From CAYXVF01 sp964468125 (GTDB taxonomy: Bacteria > Myxococcota > XYA12-FULL-58-9 > CAYXVF01), in NCBI GenBank assembly GCA_964468125.1, contig CAYXVF010000043.1, positions 1-50,252 on the forward strand: 50,252 nucleotides of DNA, read 5' to 3'. Positions 18,554 to 27,138 of the stretch are shown here, piece after piece. The notes under the pieces are model-generated. The model was not told the DNA's origin and ran no database searches. It saw nothing but the letters and a program-made list of their open reading frames with translations. Each line of letters begins with the position of its first letter. The stretch's first letter is position 1. The position numbers and the translations under genes were made by a program.

Positions 18554-19048
18554 ATGAAACACCTCTTTCGCGCAGCTTTGCTCACATTGACCCTCGCCCT
18601 GGGCACCGTCTCGGGCACCGGTTGCCTCGGCAAGTATGCCCTCTTCAACAAGGTGCAGGATTGGAACGGAACGCTCGGCGATAAATGGATCAACTCGGTC
18701 GTGCACTTCGCGTTCTGGCTCGTGCCGGTCTACCCCCTCACCCTGCTCGGCGACTTCGTCATCTTCAACACCGTCGAGTTCTGGACGGGCAACAACCCGA
18801 TCGCCGCGAATGGCGTCGGCGTGAGCGAAAGTGGCGAAGCGGTCGCGGTGCGCATCGCGACCGAAGAGGGCGAGTACATCATCGAACAACGCCGAGGCGA
18901 GCCCGCCCACGTTTATCGAGATGGAACCCTCATCGGCATGGGTGAGCCCGCCGAAGACGGTGAAGCCTGGGTGTTTTACGACCTCGAAGGCGGCGAGACC
19001 CGCGTGGCCAGTGCCGAGGAGCTCGCTGCCGCGTTCCCCAGGAACTGA
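18554..19048 (+). CDS. DUF3332-like lipoprotein
   Basis: This 164-residue protein has a signal peptide ending at VSGTGC (lipobox Cys about 24). It continues KYALFNKVQDWN, DKWINSVVHFAFWLVPVYPL, and FVIFNTVEFWTGNNPI. These are the hallmarks of DUF3332 proteins. The C-terminal 70 residues form a small beta-rich part (EYIIEQRRGEPAHVYRDG). AAGGAG lies 8 bases before ATG 18554. It follows the DUF6279-like gene by 69 bases on the same strand and may share its transcript. Function unknown. Confidence 0.85.
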   Translation: MKHLFRAALLTLTLALGTVSGTGCLGKYALFNKVQDWNGTLGDKWINSVVHFAFWLVPVYPLTLLGDFVIFNTVEFWTGNNPIAANGVGVSESGEAVAVRIATEEGEYIIEQRRGEPAHVYRDGTLIGMGEPAEDGEAWVFYDLEGGETRVASAEELAAAFPRN

Positions 19049-19139
19049 AAGCGGGCCGATGGCGCGATCGGTCAACGTCTCGTCGCGAATCGCCGGTTCA
19101 TCGCCTCAGGCACTCTGTTAAGATAATGCCGAGACATTC

Positions 19140-20138
19140 ATGACGGTTCATCGGCGCTTCCCCGTATCTCCTGGCTGGAAAATCCTCCTGGCCGATCAAG
19201 GCCTGGACGTCTACGCCGTCCTGCGTCGCGCGGAGCTACCCGGTGATCTCTTTGCGCGAGCCGGCTTTTGCCTGACCACCGAAGAATACTTCCGACTCTG
19301 GACGGCGATGGAGGAGGAAACCGGTGATTCTCTGCTGGGTTTGCGCGTCGGAGAGAACTTTCCGGTAGAGGCGTTCGATCCGCCCCTGTTCGCTGCCCTG
19401 TGCAGCCCAAACCTCGAGACCGCACTGACGCGCCTCGCCCGCTACAAGATTCTGATGGGCGCGGTCCTGTTGCACGTCGACAGCGACGACGAGCGCACGG
19501 CCGTGACCCTTCAATGGATGGAAAAGGACCTGAGCGCCCCCGCGGGGTTGAACCATTTGGAGCTCGTCTTTCTGGTGCAGATGGCCCGAACCGCAACCCG
19601 GAGCGTGGTCACGCCCCTGAGCGTCGGTGCTCCGGTCCTCCCGCTGCAGCGCCCACCCTACGAGCAATTCTTCGGCGTCGCGATGACCGAATCGGCCGAT
19701 CCCACGGTCACATTCTCGGCCACGGACGTCCGTAAGCCTTTCCTGACCGCGAATGACGCCATGTGGCGGCACTTCGAGGGTGACCTCAGTCGACGGCTCG
19801 CCGATCTGACCGCGAAGGCCACCACCCACGAGCGCGTGCGCGCCACCCTGCTCGAGTGCCTCCCGAGCGGCGAGTCCTCGATCGGTGAGGTCGCAAAGCG
19901 CCTCGGAGTGAGCAGCCGAACACTCCAACGGCGGCTCGCAGCGGAGAATCGAACCTTTCAGTCGATCCTCGACGAAACGCGGGAGTCCTTGGCGCGCCAC
20001 TACCTGCGCAACACCTCGATGAGCAGCGCGGAGATCTCGTTTCTCCTCGGCTACGAAGACCCGAGCTCCTTCTCCCGTGCCTTTAGCGCTTGGACCGGCA
20101 CGAGCCCCGAGCGCGCGCGCGCTTCCATGATGACATAG
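19140..20138 (+). CDS. AraC-family transcriptional regulator
   Basis: This 332-residue protein has an N-terminal AraC-type ligand-binding region of the kind found in OruR/ArgR-like members (about 20-200: LLADQGLDVYAVLRRAELP). A C-terminal double helix-turn-helix follows (about 225-330: IGEVAKRLGVSSRTLQRRLAAE, then MSSAEISFLLGYEDPSSFSRAF). Both recognition helices are complete. It binds DNA in the cytoplasm; the effector is unknown. A target could be the downstream lipase-like gene or genes elsewhere. The ribosome site before ATG 19140 is weak. Confidence 0.9.
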   Translation: MTVHRRFPVSPGWKILLADQGLDVYAVLRRAELPGDLFARAGFCLTTEEYFRLWTAMEEETGDSLLGLRVGENFPVEAFDPPLFAALCSPNLETALTRLARYKILMGAVLLHVDSDDERTAVTLQWMEKDLSAPAGLNHLELVFLVQMARTATRSVVTPLSVGAPVLPLQRPPYEQFFGVAMTESADPTVTFSATDVRKPFLTANDAMWRHFEGDLSRRLADLTAKATTHERVRATLLECLPSGESSIGEVAKRLGVSSRTLQRRLAAENRTFQSILDETRESLARHYLRNTSMSSAEISFLLGYEDPSSFSRAFSAWTGTSPERARASMMT

Positions 20139-20174
20139 TTCACCAATCTCCTGCCCGGTGTGTAGGTGAATGTA

Positions 20175-21500
20175 ATGCCAGTTCCACCGACGACGCAGGG
20201 CCCGAGCGACGCCTTTCGCAGCCTCATGGGCTCCCTCGCGCCCGAGGGGCTCACGGACGCCGAACGGGCTCGGCTTCTGCAGGCGGTTTCGAGCCTCAGC
20301 GCGTCCGACCGAGCGGAGATCGATACCTGGCTCGAAGCGCACTACGGCGGAGTTTTCGACATCGGTCGCCCGGATGCGCTGCTTCCCTTGCCCGATGGCA
20401 ACACCTTGCGCGCGCTGGCGACGCGCGTCGTGCGCAACAACCTGCTGCGCGTCCCCGATCGACCGGGGGAGAGCCGGCACGAGCTGAACACCCGGCTTTC
20501 GACTCAGGACTGGTCTGACGTGCGCTTCACGCGCGGAGCTCCGGCCTACCGTTGGGACGGCTCACCGGTCGTCGTCGTCGCCTTTGAGGGCACGGGCGCC
20601 TTCGAGCCGAGACTCGCCCCGGCGATCGAGGCCCTCACGCACACCCTGAACGCCGCCGGTCACGACACGAGCACGCTTCACGCGGCCGCGCTCGTAGAGG
20701 AGGCGCTCCGTGCGGAGACCGGCCGTGACCCTCATTGGTCCGGACTCGCGCATGGTCCTCGGTCGGTGATCACGCGCGACCGCAGCCTCGAGAACAACGT
20801 GCAGTGGCTGAGCTTTCCCTCGGAGGAGCTCGAGGTCCTTTCGGACCCCGACGCCTATCGCGATCTGAGTCCCCAGGAGCTGCTCGACGATCTCCTTCGC
20901 TCGAATCGCGGAACGTCGCAGGGGATCGATCGCGCACGCGACGCGATGCACAGCATCCTCCGCCAGGCCCATTTTCGCGGCGAGTCGCCGACCTTCGTGG
21001 TGCTCTCCCACAGCAGCGGCGGCCGCAGCGCGGTGAAGTTTCTCGAGTTTGCGAAGGACATTCACCAGCCCGACGGTGCATCCCCGCAAATCGCATTGGC
21101 CTTCACCATCGACCCGGTCCGTGAAGCGCACGAGGCCGTCGCCGAAGCGGCACGCGAGCTCATCAATAAAGGAACCGAGCACAACGTGAATTGGCTGCGC
21201 CGCCGCGTCGGCCTACGCGATGAGCGCGTTTGGCCCCCCACGGTGCGCTCCCGCGAACAAGCGGACAGTCTCTATCGCGTGAGCAATGCGCCGCGCTGGA
21301 TCAACTTTCTCCAGAGGACCGACACGGAAGGCCTCAAGATGGAGCCGCGTTTCGGGATCCACGGAAGCCCGGTTCGCGGCGCCGAGAACGTCGAGCTCTA
21401 CGGTGGTCCGCACCTCGGAGCGGCGGGTCATGGCGAAATCACCTATCACCCCGATGTCCTGGCCAGGTTCGAGCAGGAGCTCGAACGACTCCTACCCTGA
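20175..21500 (+). CDS. Putative alpha/beta-hydrolase (lipase-like), unknown substrate
   Basis: This 441-residue protein has no signal peptide. The beta-strand and nucleophile elbow TFVVLSHSSGGRSAV gives a Ser-His-Ser-Ser-Gly form of G-x-S-x-G (Ser280). An acid candidate follows in LAFTIDPV (Asp313) and a His candidate in GAAGHGEITYH (His419). An early strand VVVVAFEGTGAFEP could form the oxyanion region. Inserted helices separate these parts. Its first 60 residues resemble a separate helical domain. AGGTGA stands 4 bases before ATG 20175; a GTG at 20166 is an alternative. The next gene is convergent, 12 bases away. The hydrolase call is inference from motif order. Confidence 0.6.
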   Translation: MPVPPTTQGPSDAFRSLMGSLAPEGLTDAERARLLQAVSSLSASDRAEIDTWLEAHYGGVFDIGRPDALLPLPDGNTLRALATRVVRNNLLRVPDRPGESRHELNTRLSTQDWSDVRFTRGAPAYRWDGSPVVVVAFEGTGAFEPRLAPAIEALTHTLNAAGHDTSTLHAAALVEEALRAETGRDPHWSGLAHGPRSVITRDRSLENNVQWLSFPSEELEVLSDPDAYRDLSPQELLDDLLRSNRGTSQGIDRARDAMHSILRQAHFRGESPTFVVLSHSSGGRSAVKFLEFAKDIHQPDGASPQIALAFTIDPVREAHEAVAEAARELINKGTEHNVNWLRRRVGLRDERVWPPTVRSREQADSLYRVSNAPRWINFLQRTDTEGLKMEPRFGIHGSPVRGAENVELYGGPHLGAAGHGEITYHPDVLARFEQELERLLP

Positions 21501-21512
21501 CCTGCCTGCCAC

Positions 21513-22556
21513 TCACTCCTTGGGGCGAATCGCCGCGGGGGCGTAGAGCGCTTTGAAGGACTCCGGTGGGTCCGCCTCCAGGGGCTCGGCGCCGTTTGGG
21601 TTTTGAACGAGCCCTGGCTCTCGGAGTCCGACGATGGTCCCCCACCAATCATCCCAGGCTCGGACCCAAGCCTCGGGGCCTATCCGACCGCCGGACCACT
21701 GCTCGAGCTCAGCCGCATCTCTCGTGCTCATGCGCGTGCGAATCTGCTCGCCGACCTCCGGCGCCGAGGGATCGTGGAGGCGCTGAGCCGCTGCTTCGTT
21801 GAAGAACGGCTCGACCGCCGCGCGGTAGTAGAGGTTGGCGTACATTTGCAGGCCTGCCGCCACCTGAAACAATCCGTGGCCCACCCCGCTCTTGCGCTCC
21901 ATCCAGTCCACGTGCGCCGCGACGTTGTGCTCGTCCTTCCGATTAGTGAGTCGGACCGGGTTGCTCTCCAAGAGCCCCTTCGCATGCTGGAGGGACTGGT
22001 GCGCACGGAGCAGGTATTCCATCGCCGGTGACTGGGCAAAGACCTTCAGCTCCGGTTGCATGAACACGGTCACATCGCGAAAGCCCGATTCCCCTCGCTC
22101 CGCCTGGGTGGCCATCCACTCCACCACCGCCGTACCGTAGAGGCGATGGATCTCTTCGTCGTCCACGAGGCGTCCAGGCGCATCAAAGCGCAGATGCTCC
22201 AAGAGGCGAACCGCCGTCGGGTAGTCTTCCCGCTGAAGGGCGAGGCGGGCGCGATTCTGGAGCGAGAGGTTCATCCGCTCGGCGACGGAAGGGGTCACCT
22301 CGGTGCCGCGCGCGACGAAGGCATCCGCCACTGAGTACGCGCCCATGGCGGCGTCGAGGTCTCCGGCGCGATGCGCAGCACGTCCCACGTCGTAGAGCTC
22401 CACGATCGATTCCGGGTCGGCGGCGTGCGCATCAGCGGAGCTGATCCGCGAGTCTCCGTCGCGATCGAGCGGTGCCGTGCCGCCGTGCTGCCGAAATTCG
22501 TCTACGCTGAGCCCGCGCTGATGGGGACCGACGATCGACTTGAATGGATCACTCAT
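21513..22556 (-). CDS. Unknown 347-residue protein with one EF-hand-like loop and TPR-like helices
   Basis: A loop at residues 31-42 (DRDGDSRISSAD) has Asp at positions 1, 3, 5 and 12 and Ile at 8, as in Ca-binding EF-hand or dockerin loops. Residues 50-135 form helices like TPR repeats (YDVGRAAHRAGDLDAAMGAY, then ALQREDYPTAVRLLEHL). The C-terminal half is helical with many Trp residues and unrecognised. There is no signal peptide. GAGGAG precedes ATG 22556. It is convergent with the lipase-like gene, and the two sit as an isolated pair. Function unknown. Confidence 0.75.
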   Translation of the reverse strand: MSDPFKSIVGPHQRGLSVDEFRQHGGTAPLDRDGDSRISSADAHAADPESIVELYDVGRAAHRAGDLDAAMGAYSVADAFVARGTEVTPSVAERMNLSLQNRARLALQREDYPTAVRLLEHLRFDAPGRLVDDEEIHRLYGTAVVEWMATQAERGESGFRDVTVFMQPELKVFAQSPAMEYLLRAHQSLQHAKGLLESNPVRLTNRKDEHNVAAHVDWMERKSGVGHGLFQVAAGLQMYANLYYRAAVEPFFNEAAAQRLHDPSAPEVGEQIRTRMSTRDAAELEQWSGGRIGPEAWVRAWDDWWGTIVGLREPGLVQNPNGAEPLEADPPESFKALYAPAAIRPKE

Positions 22557-22699
22557 GTCGCTCTCCTCTCATCCATTTTCGCAGCACCGTCCGCAAGCGT
22601 GCACCCGATCGTGGAAGCCTCTGTTTTCGCTTGTAAAACCACCTCGGCACGCGATAACAGGACGACAGCGTTGGAGGGCTCCGGCGCCAATGGGATGGG

Positions 22700-22897
22700 A
22701 TGACACGGATGACGATCAAAAACCGCTCCACGTGGCAGGTGCTGGACGAGCGCCGCCTCGCTGACCTCCTCACACCGGTGCTCCTGCGCCGCCCCACCGA
22801 CGACGCCCCCTATGGGCATCTGGACGCCAAGCCCGGCCACGCTTGGCTGCGCTGGGGCAGTGCCTGGAACCCCCACGGCCCACTCAACGTCGACTGA
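22700..22897 (+). CDS. Small hypothetical protein (65 aa)
   Basis: It starts MTRMTIKNRSTWQVLDE and ends HGPLNVD. Third codon positions are almost all G or C through the whole frame, like the true genes here. There is no signal peptide or helix in the membrane. ATG 22700 has GGGATGGG just before it; ATG 22709 is an alternative. The last 14 bases overlap the end of the convergent lipid kinase gene. I do not recognise it. Confidence 0.45.
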   Translation: MTRMTIKNRSTWQVLDERRLADLLTPVLLRRPTDDAPYGHLDAKPGHAWLRWGSAWNPHGPLNVD

Positions 22898-23828
22898 TCG
22901 CTTCCGCGCCCGACCAGGGCGCGAGGACGGTCGCGGCGTTTGGCAACACCTCGAAGGTCGCCGGGAGCCTCCCCGCCACCTCCCCATCTGCCTCCACGAG
23001 CACCGTACCCTCGCCAACGGGCGCGAGAGAGACGCGTTTGCCCCGGAGAAACCGGACCTCGCTCAAGCTACCGTGCTCTCCGCGATAGAGCTTGGGTGCG
23101 TGGCGCACGAACGTGCTGACGCCAATGTCGCCGATGAGACACACGTCGAACTGTCCATCATCGAGCGTCGCCTCGGGAGCGATCTTCATGCCGCCACCGA
23201 AGAAGCGCCCATTCGCGACCGCGGCGAGCGAGATCAGAACCTCCTCTTCGAAGCTGTCGTCAACCCGCACGCGCACCCGTTGATTGCGATAAGCCGCAAG
23301 GCCTTTCAGTGTCCCCCAGACGAACGCGGCTTTGGCCCCGAAGCGCTTGGAGCTGCGGTTGACCCGGTCCACGATCGCTCCGGTCGAGCCCGCGCTCGCG
23401 ATGTTGAGGAAGTAGCGCGTCAGCTCACCTGTATCGCTCGAAGCCAGGAGCCGCCCGACATCGATGGAGCGCGCAGTCGCATCGCGAATGAATTCCTCGC
23501 GATCGGCGCCCTCGAGTCCCAAGGACCGAGCGAGGTCGCCCCCGGTCCCGAGGGGGTAAATCGCGATCTCGGCGCCGCGTTCGCCTCCGTCCGCAGCCAT
23601 GTAGCCGTTCAGCGCTTCGTTGATCGTGCCGTCGCCCCCCACCACGACCAACCGTTTGACTCCGTTGCGGATCGCCCTTTCGGCGAGCTCCGTCCCGTGT
23701 CCCACACGGTCCGTGAACGCAACCTCGCCGAGCCCGTAGGCGTCTGTTACCGCCCGTGCGATGCGCTCCCACTGAGAGCCCACGCGGCCCCCGGCCGCGG
23801 TTTTGTTGGCCACGGTAAATGTCGTCAT
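22884..23828 (-). CDS. Diacylglycerol kinase-like / YegS-like lipid kinase
   Basis: This 314-residue protein is of the DAGK catalytic family, which phosphorylates diacylglycerol or related lipids with ATP. The nucleotide site GGDGTINEALNG follows RLVVVGG; the second motif IYPLGTGGDLARSLG and the later GGGMKIAPEATLDDGQFDV are in place. The start at ATG 23828 gives MTTFTVANKTAAGGR, the usual N terminus of the family; the open frame extends 12 codons further back without good cause. It is peripheral to the inner membrane by family knowledge. It is divergent from the reprolysin-like gene. Confidence 0.9.
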   Translation of the reverse strand: MTTFTVANKTAAGGRVGSQWERIARAVTDAYGLGEVAFTDRVGHGTELAERAIRNGVKRLVVVGGDGTINEALNGYMAADGGERGAEIAIYPLGTGGDLARSLGLEGADREEFIRDATARSIDVGRLLASSDTGELTRYFLNIASAGSTGAIVDRVNRSSKRFGAKAAFVWGTLKGLAAYRNQRVRVRVDDSFEEEVLISLAAVANGRFFGGGMKIAPEATLDDGQFDVCLIGDIGVSTFVRHAPKLYRGEHGSLSEVRFLRGKRVSLAPVGEGTVLVEADGEVAGRLPATFEVLPNAATVLAPWSGAEAISRR

Positions 23829-23908
23829 GAGCGCGCTATAGGCCGAGGATCGCGGGTTTAGCAATCTTCCGCTTTCACCGTCGGGTGCTTTGCGCGATAC
23901 TCACTGCA

Positions 23909-26228
23909 ATGCGTGCAGTCTCTCGAATCCTCCTATCGGCGCTCGTGCTTTTCGGATGTGATGGCGATGTCAGCGTCGAAGCGGAGGCCGGGCTCACCGA
24001 GCGCGCTGCTCTCTCTCCGCTCGAGAATACCATCCGGACCTTCGACATCGCCGTCGGGGTGACCAACAGCCTGCGGGGGTCGTTTGACGCGGGGACTAGC
24101 AGGACCAACACGCTCAGTGCACTGAACACCTGGATCGACGACGTCAACGCGATCCTCCTCCCTCAGGCGGGCATCGAGCTGAACCTCGTGCTCAACGCGA
24201 GCTGCGTCTCGACGAGTGATTCGGACGACATCTCAGCGCGGGACCTCTACACGAGCGCGACTCAGATCTACGACCTCGTCGATCCCGCGGCCAACCAGGC
24301 CTGGCTCGTCGGCTGCGTCGGGTCGGACAACTACGACCTCGGCCTGATCCTCGGCCGACCGAGCAACGGAACCTTTTCCGCCCCGGCTGGCGGCGTAGAG
24401 GGCCCAACCGGGGCGGGAAACACCTCCGGCTTCTTTGCCTGTGGTCCGAGCAAATCGGTCCTCGTCTACGGGGCGGACGACAGCAACCTCCTCCGAATCG
24501 ATACGGAGCAAGGCACGACCAACTCGACCCACGTGATCCTCCACGGCCTGGGCGCTGAGAACACCTTCTCGCTGAATCCATGTATCGAGCCCCGCAACGA
24601 CGCGACCGCCGTGGAGCCCGGCGCCGGCACAACCATCATGAGCGCTCGGACGAGCTGCACTTCTGGCGAATCGCTCGACCAACGCGACGCCTACCTCCAC
24701 TCTGTCACACGCGCGAACCTGAACCAGCGCCTCAACGTCGACCACCCCACGTGCGGTGGCAGCCGCCCGTACACCAACGCGGCGCCGGTGGTCACGCTCC
24801 CTCCGAGCCTCGGCGCGATTCCGCGCGAAACTCCTTTCACGCTGAGTGGCGAAGCAACAGACCCCGACGGCGACTCCCTCACCTTCAGTTGGGAGCAAAT
24901 CAACGCTCTCCCCACGTCCGTGAGAACGACCCAGCCAGACAATGGCTCGAAACCGCTCTTCATCGTCGCCCCCTCAAGTGAGCCGATACGCCAGCTCCCC
25001 GCCGACCTCGACTCGCCCGCCATAGGCGAGCTGCTCCCCGCCGTCGATCGCATTGGCGCAAACGCACTCAGGTTTCGGCTCCTCGTGAGCGACGAAAAGA
25101 GCACCGGCGGCGCCTTCGCCTATGCGGATACGACCCTGGAGGTGGCGGGCGATCCGTTTCGCGCCTCACCGAGCAACCCGTCGCTCTGGGCCGCCCCGGA
25201 AACGACCCTGCTCTGGGATCCGGGGGACAGTGCGGAACCGCCGGTGAGCTGCGCGGAGATCGAAGTGTTGGTCGAATCGCAACTCGGTGGCTACGAGAAC
25301 CTGGGAACCTATCCCAACACGGGCTCGGTGACTCTTCCGCCGCCGCTGAGGATTCAAAACGATGTGACCGTTCGGCTGAAGTGCGCCACCGGAATCTTCT
25401 TTGACGAGTTCCAGATCGACATCGATGGCGACCGGTGCGACCGGGACGACGACTGCGACGACGGCAACATCTGCAACGGGTTTGAGCAATGCTTGGGAGT
25501 TGACCCGTTGAACATCTGCGTAAATGGCACACCTTTGACGTGCGATGACGGTCTGTTTTGCAACGGGGTGGAGGGTTGCGACACAACCTTCGGATGCACC
25601 GTAGGCACCGCCCCGAGCCTGGAGGACGGTATCGATTGCACCGTGGGCGTATGCGACGAAGACGCTGACATGGTGGTGCAAGTTCCGGTGGACAATCGAT
25701 GCTCCGACGGTCTCTTTTGTAACGGGGCGGAGACCTGCGAAGTGAGCACTGGCTGCGTGAACGGTGCCGCTCCGTCCTTCGACGACGGCGATTCCTGCAC
25801 CACGACCAGCTGCAACGAAGACGTGGACGCCCTGATCGTCACGCCCGTGCCCATGTGTGGCGACGCGACCAACGGAAACGACAACGACTCGAATGGCAAC
25901 TCGAATGACAACTCGAATGACAACTCNNNNNNNNNNNNNNNNNNNNNNNNNNNNNNNNNNNNNNNNNNNNNNNNNNNNNNNNNNNNNNNNNNNNNNNNNN
26001 NNNNNNNNNNNNNNNNNNNNNNNNNNCAACGACAACTCCGACAACGGCAACTCCGACAACGGCAACTCCGACAACGGCAACGGCAGCAGCGGTGGCGGCA
26101 GCAGCGGTGGCGGCGGCAGCTCCGGCGGTGGCGATCCGCCAGGGGGCGGCGACGAAGATGACGGTGGATGCAACGCGTCACCTGCTGGGTTCTTGGGCCT
26201 GCTGCTGGCTCGTCGGCGTCGGCGTTGA
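23909..26228 (+). CDS. Reprolysin-like lipoprotein with degenerate zinc site, Cys-rich repeats and MYXO-CTERM-like tail (interrupted by assembly gap)
   Basis: The signal peptide ends in a lipobox (LVLFGC, Cys17). Residues 40-300 follow the reprolysin fold: a HExxHxxGxxH region reads HVILHGLGAEN (208-218), followed by PRNDATAVEPGAGTTIM and a paired Cys. The catalytic Glu is Val209 and the third ligand His is Asn218, so protease activity is unlikely. An Ig/cadherin-like domain follows (NAAPVVTLPPSLG, DPDGDSLTFSWEQ). Next come Cys-rich repeats (CDDGLFCNGVEGC, CSDGLFCNGAETC), then an Asn-Asp-Ser repeat broken by the N gap. A Gly/Ser linker leads to a short tail: Cys, GFLGLLLA and five Arg. The frame changes at the gap. 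Known: MYXO-CTERM tails mark proteins for surface sorting. The lipobox and the sorting tail together are unusual. Confidence 0.75.
25927..26026. other. Assembly gap (100 N) inside a coding Asn/Asp/Ser repeat
   Basis: Exactly 100 N are bordered by AACTCGAATGAC repeats on the left and AACTCCGACAACGGC repeats on the right. The reading frame differs on the two sides, so the true size is unknown. Confidence 0.97.
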
Positions 26229-26362
26229 GGGCTTCCCTCCCCACGCACGGTGACTAGAACCCCCACTCCGGTGCGCCTCTCGCCGCTAAACCCACGAAAA
26301 CATGAGACCCGACCAGGTATGGCGCTTGCATACATATGCGCCTGTGTCGGGAGAAGTATGAA

Positions 26363-27136
26363 ATGCGATGGTTCAGTGCACTGCTGTTGCTGCTGATGGG
26401 GTGTGGGGAAGACGGCCTGCAGCCGATCAACGACCTCGGAACGGCGGCGGATGCGCCGATCGGTGAATCGCCGGATGCCCCTCGTGCGGGCTCGGGACCG
26501 GGTCTCGGGGGCGCCTTCCCCATCGACGTGGACACGATCGACGCCGCCTGCGCCGACGGCACGGAAACGCGCGAGCTTCGGATCCGCTTCGAGGATCCGG
26601 CGCGCGCCTGCGATTGGGCGAAAGACGGCAACGTGAGCATGATCGATGGCTACATCACCGCGCGGCGCGAGCAGTCCGTGCCCCTCGACCTCCCCCCCGG
26701 AGCACTCCTGTGCAACGTGGACTTTCAGTTCGAGCGACAGAACTTCTGGTACGACGACCACTTCCTCCTCAACCTGGACGGGGTCACGCTCACCGCGTCT
26801 TTCGATTTTTCCGACTGGCTCGAAACCAACGGTGTCTGGATTTGGGATTGGCGCGCGATTCGTGGAATTCAGTGGCACAGTCTCGACACGCCGCTCGACG
26901 ACACCTACTGCCCGGGCTCAGATTCAGGTTTGTCGCGCTGCCGGTTCCCTGAGACAGACACCAACGGCACCATCGAGCTCGAGGTGGCGGACGAGCTGAT
27001 TCGCTCGATCATGGCACTGAACCTCGGTCGCAATCGCCACGAGATGACCTTCATCACGACCGGCGACGACAACCCGCCCACGGACTGCCAACACGATCCG
27101 GTCGAGCTCACGCTCGTCATTCAGTACGCGAACTGA
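26363..27136 (+). CDS. Hypothetical lipoprotein (257 aa)
   Basis: The signal peptide MRWFSALLLLLMGC ends in a lipobox, followed by a linker rich in Asp, Ala, Pro and Gly. The mature domain (about 60-257) contains six or more cysteines and segments such as CNVDFQFERQNFWYDDHFLLNLDG, which look like a secreted beta-sandwich. GGAGAAG stands 8 bases before ATG 26363. It ends 2 bases before the convergent glpD gene. I do not recognise the family. Confidence 0.75.
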   Translation: MRWFSALLLLLMGCGEDGLQPINDLGTAADAPIGESPDAPRAGSGPGLGGAFPIDVDTIDAACADGTETRELRIRFEDPARACDWAKDGNVSMIDGYITARREQSVPLDLPPGALLCNVDFQFERQNFWYDDHFLLNLDGVTLTASFDFSDWLETNGVWIWDWRAIRGIQWHSLDTPLDDTYCPGSDSGLSRCRFPETDTNGTIELEVADELIRSIMALNLGRNRHEMTFITTGDDNPPTDCQHDPVELTLVIQYAN

Positions 27137-27138
27137 GC

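Noticed and set aside
25166..26878. Long minus-strand open frame across the second N gap
   Set aside because: It passes through the N run and mirrors the Cys-rich/repeat lipoprotein; no plausible protein.
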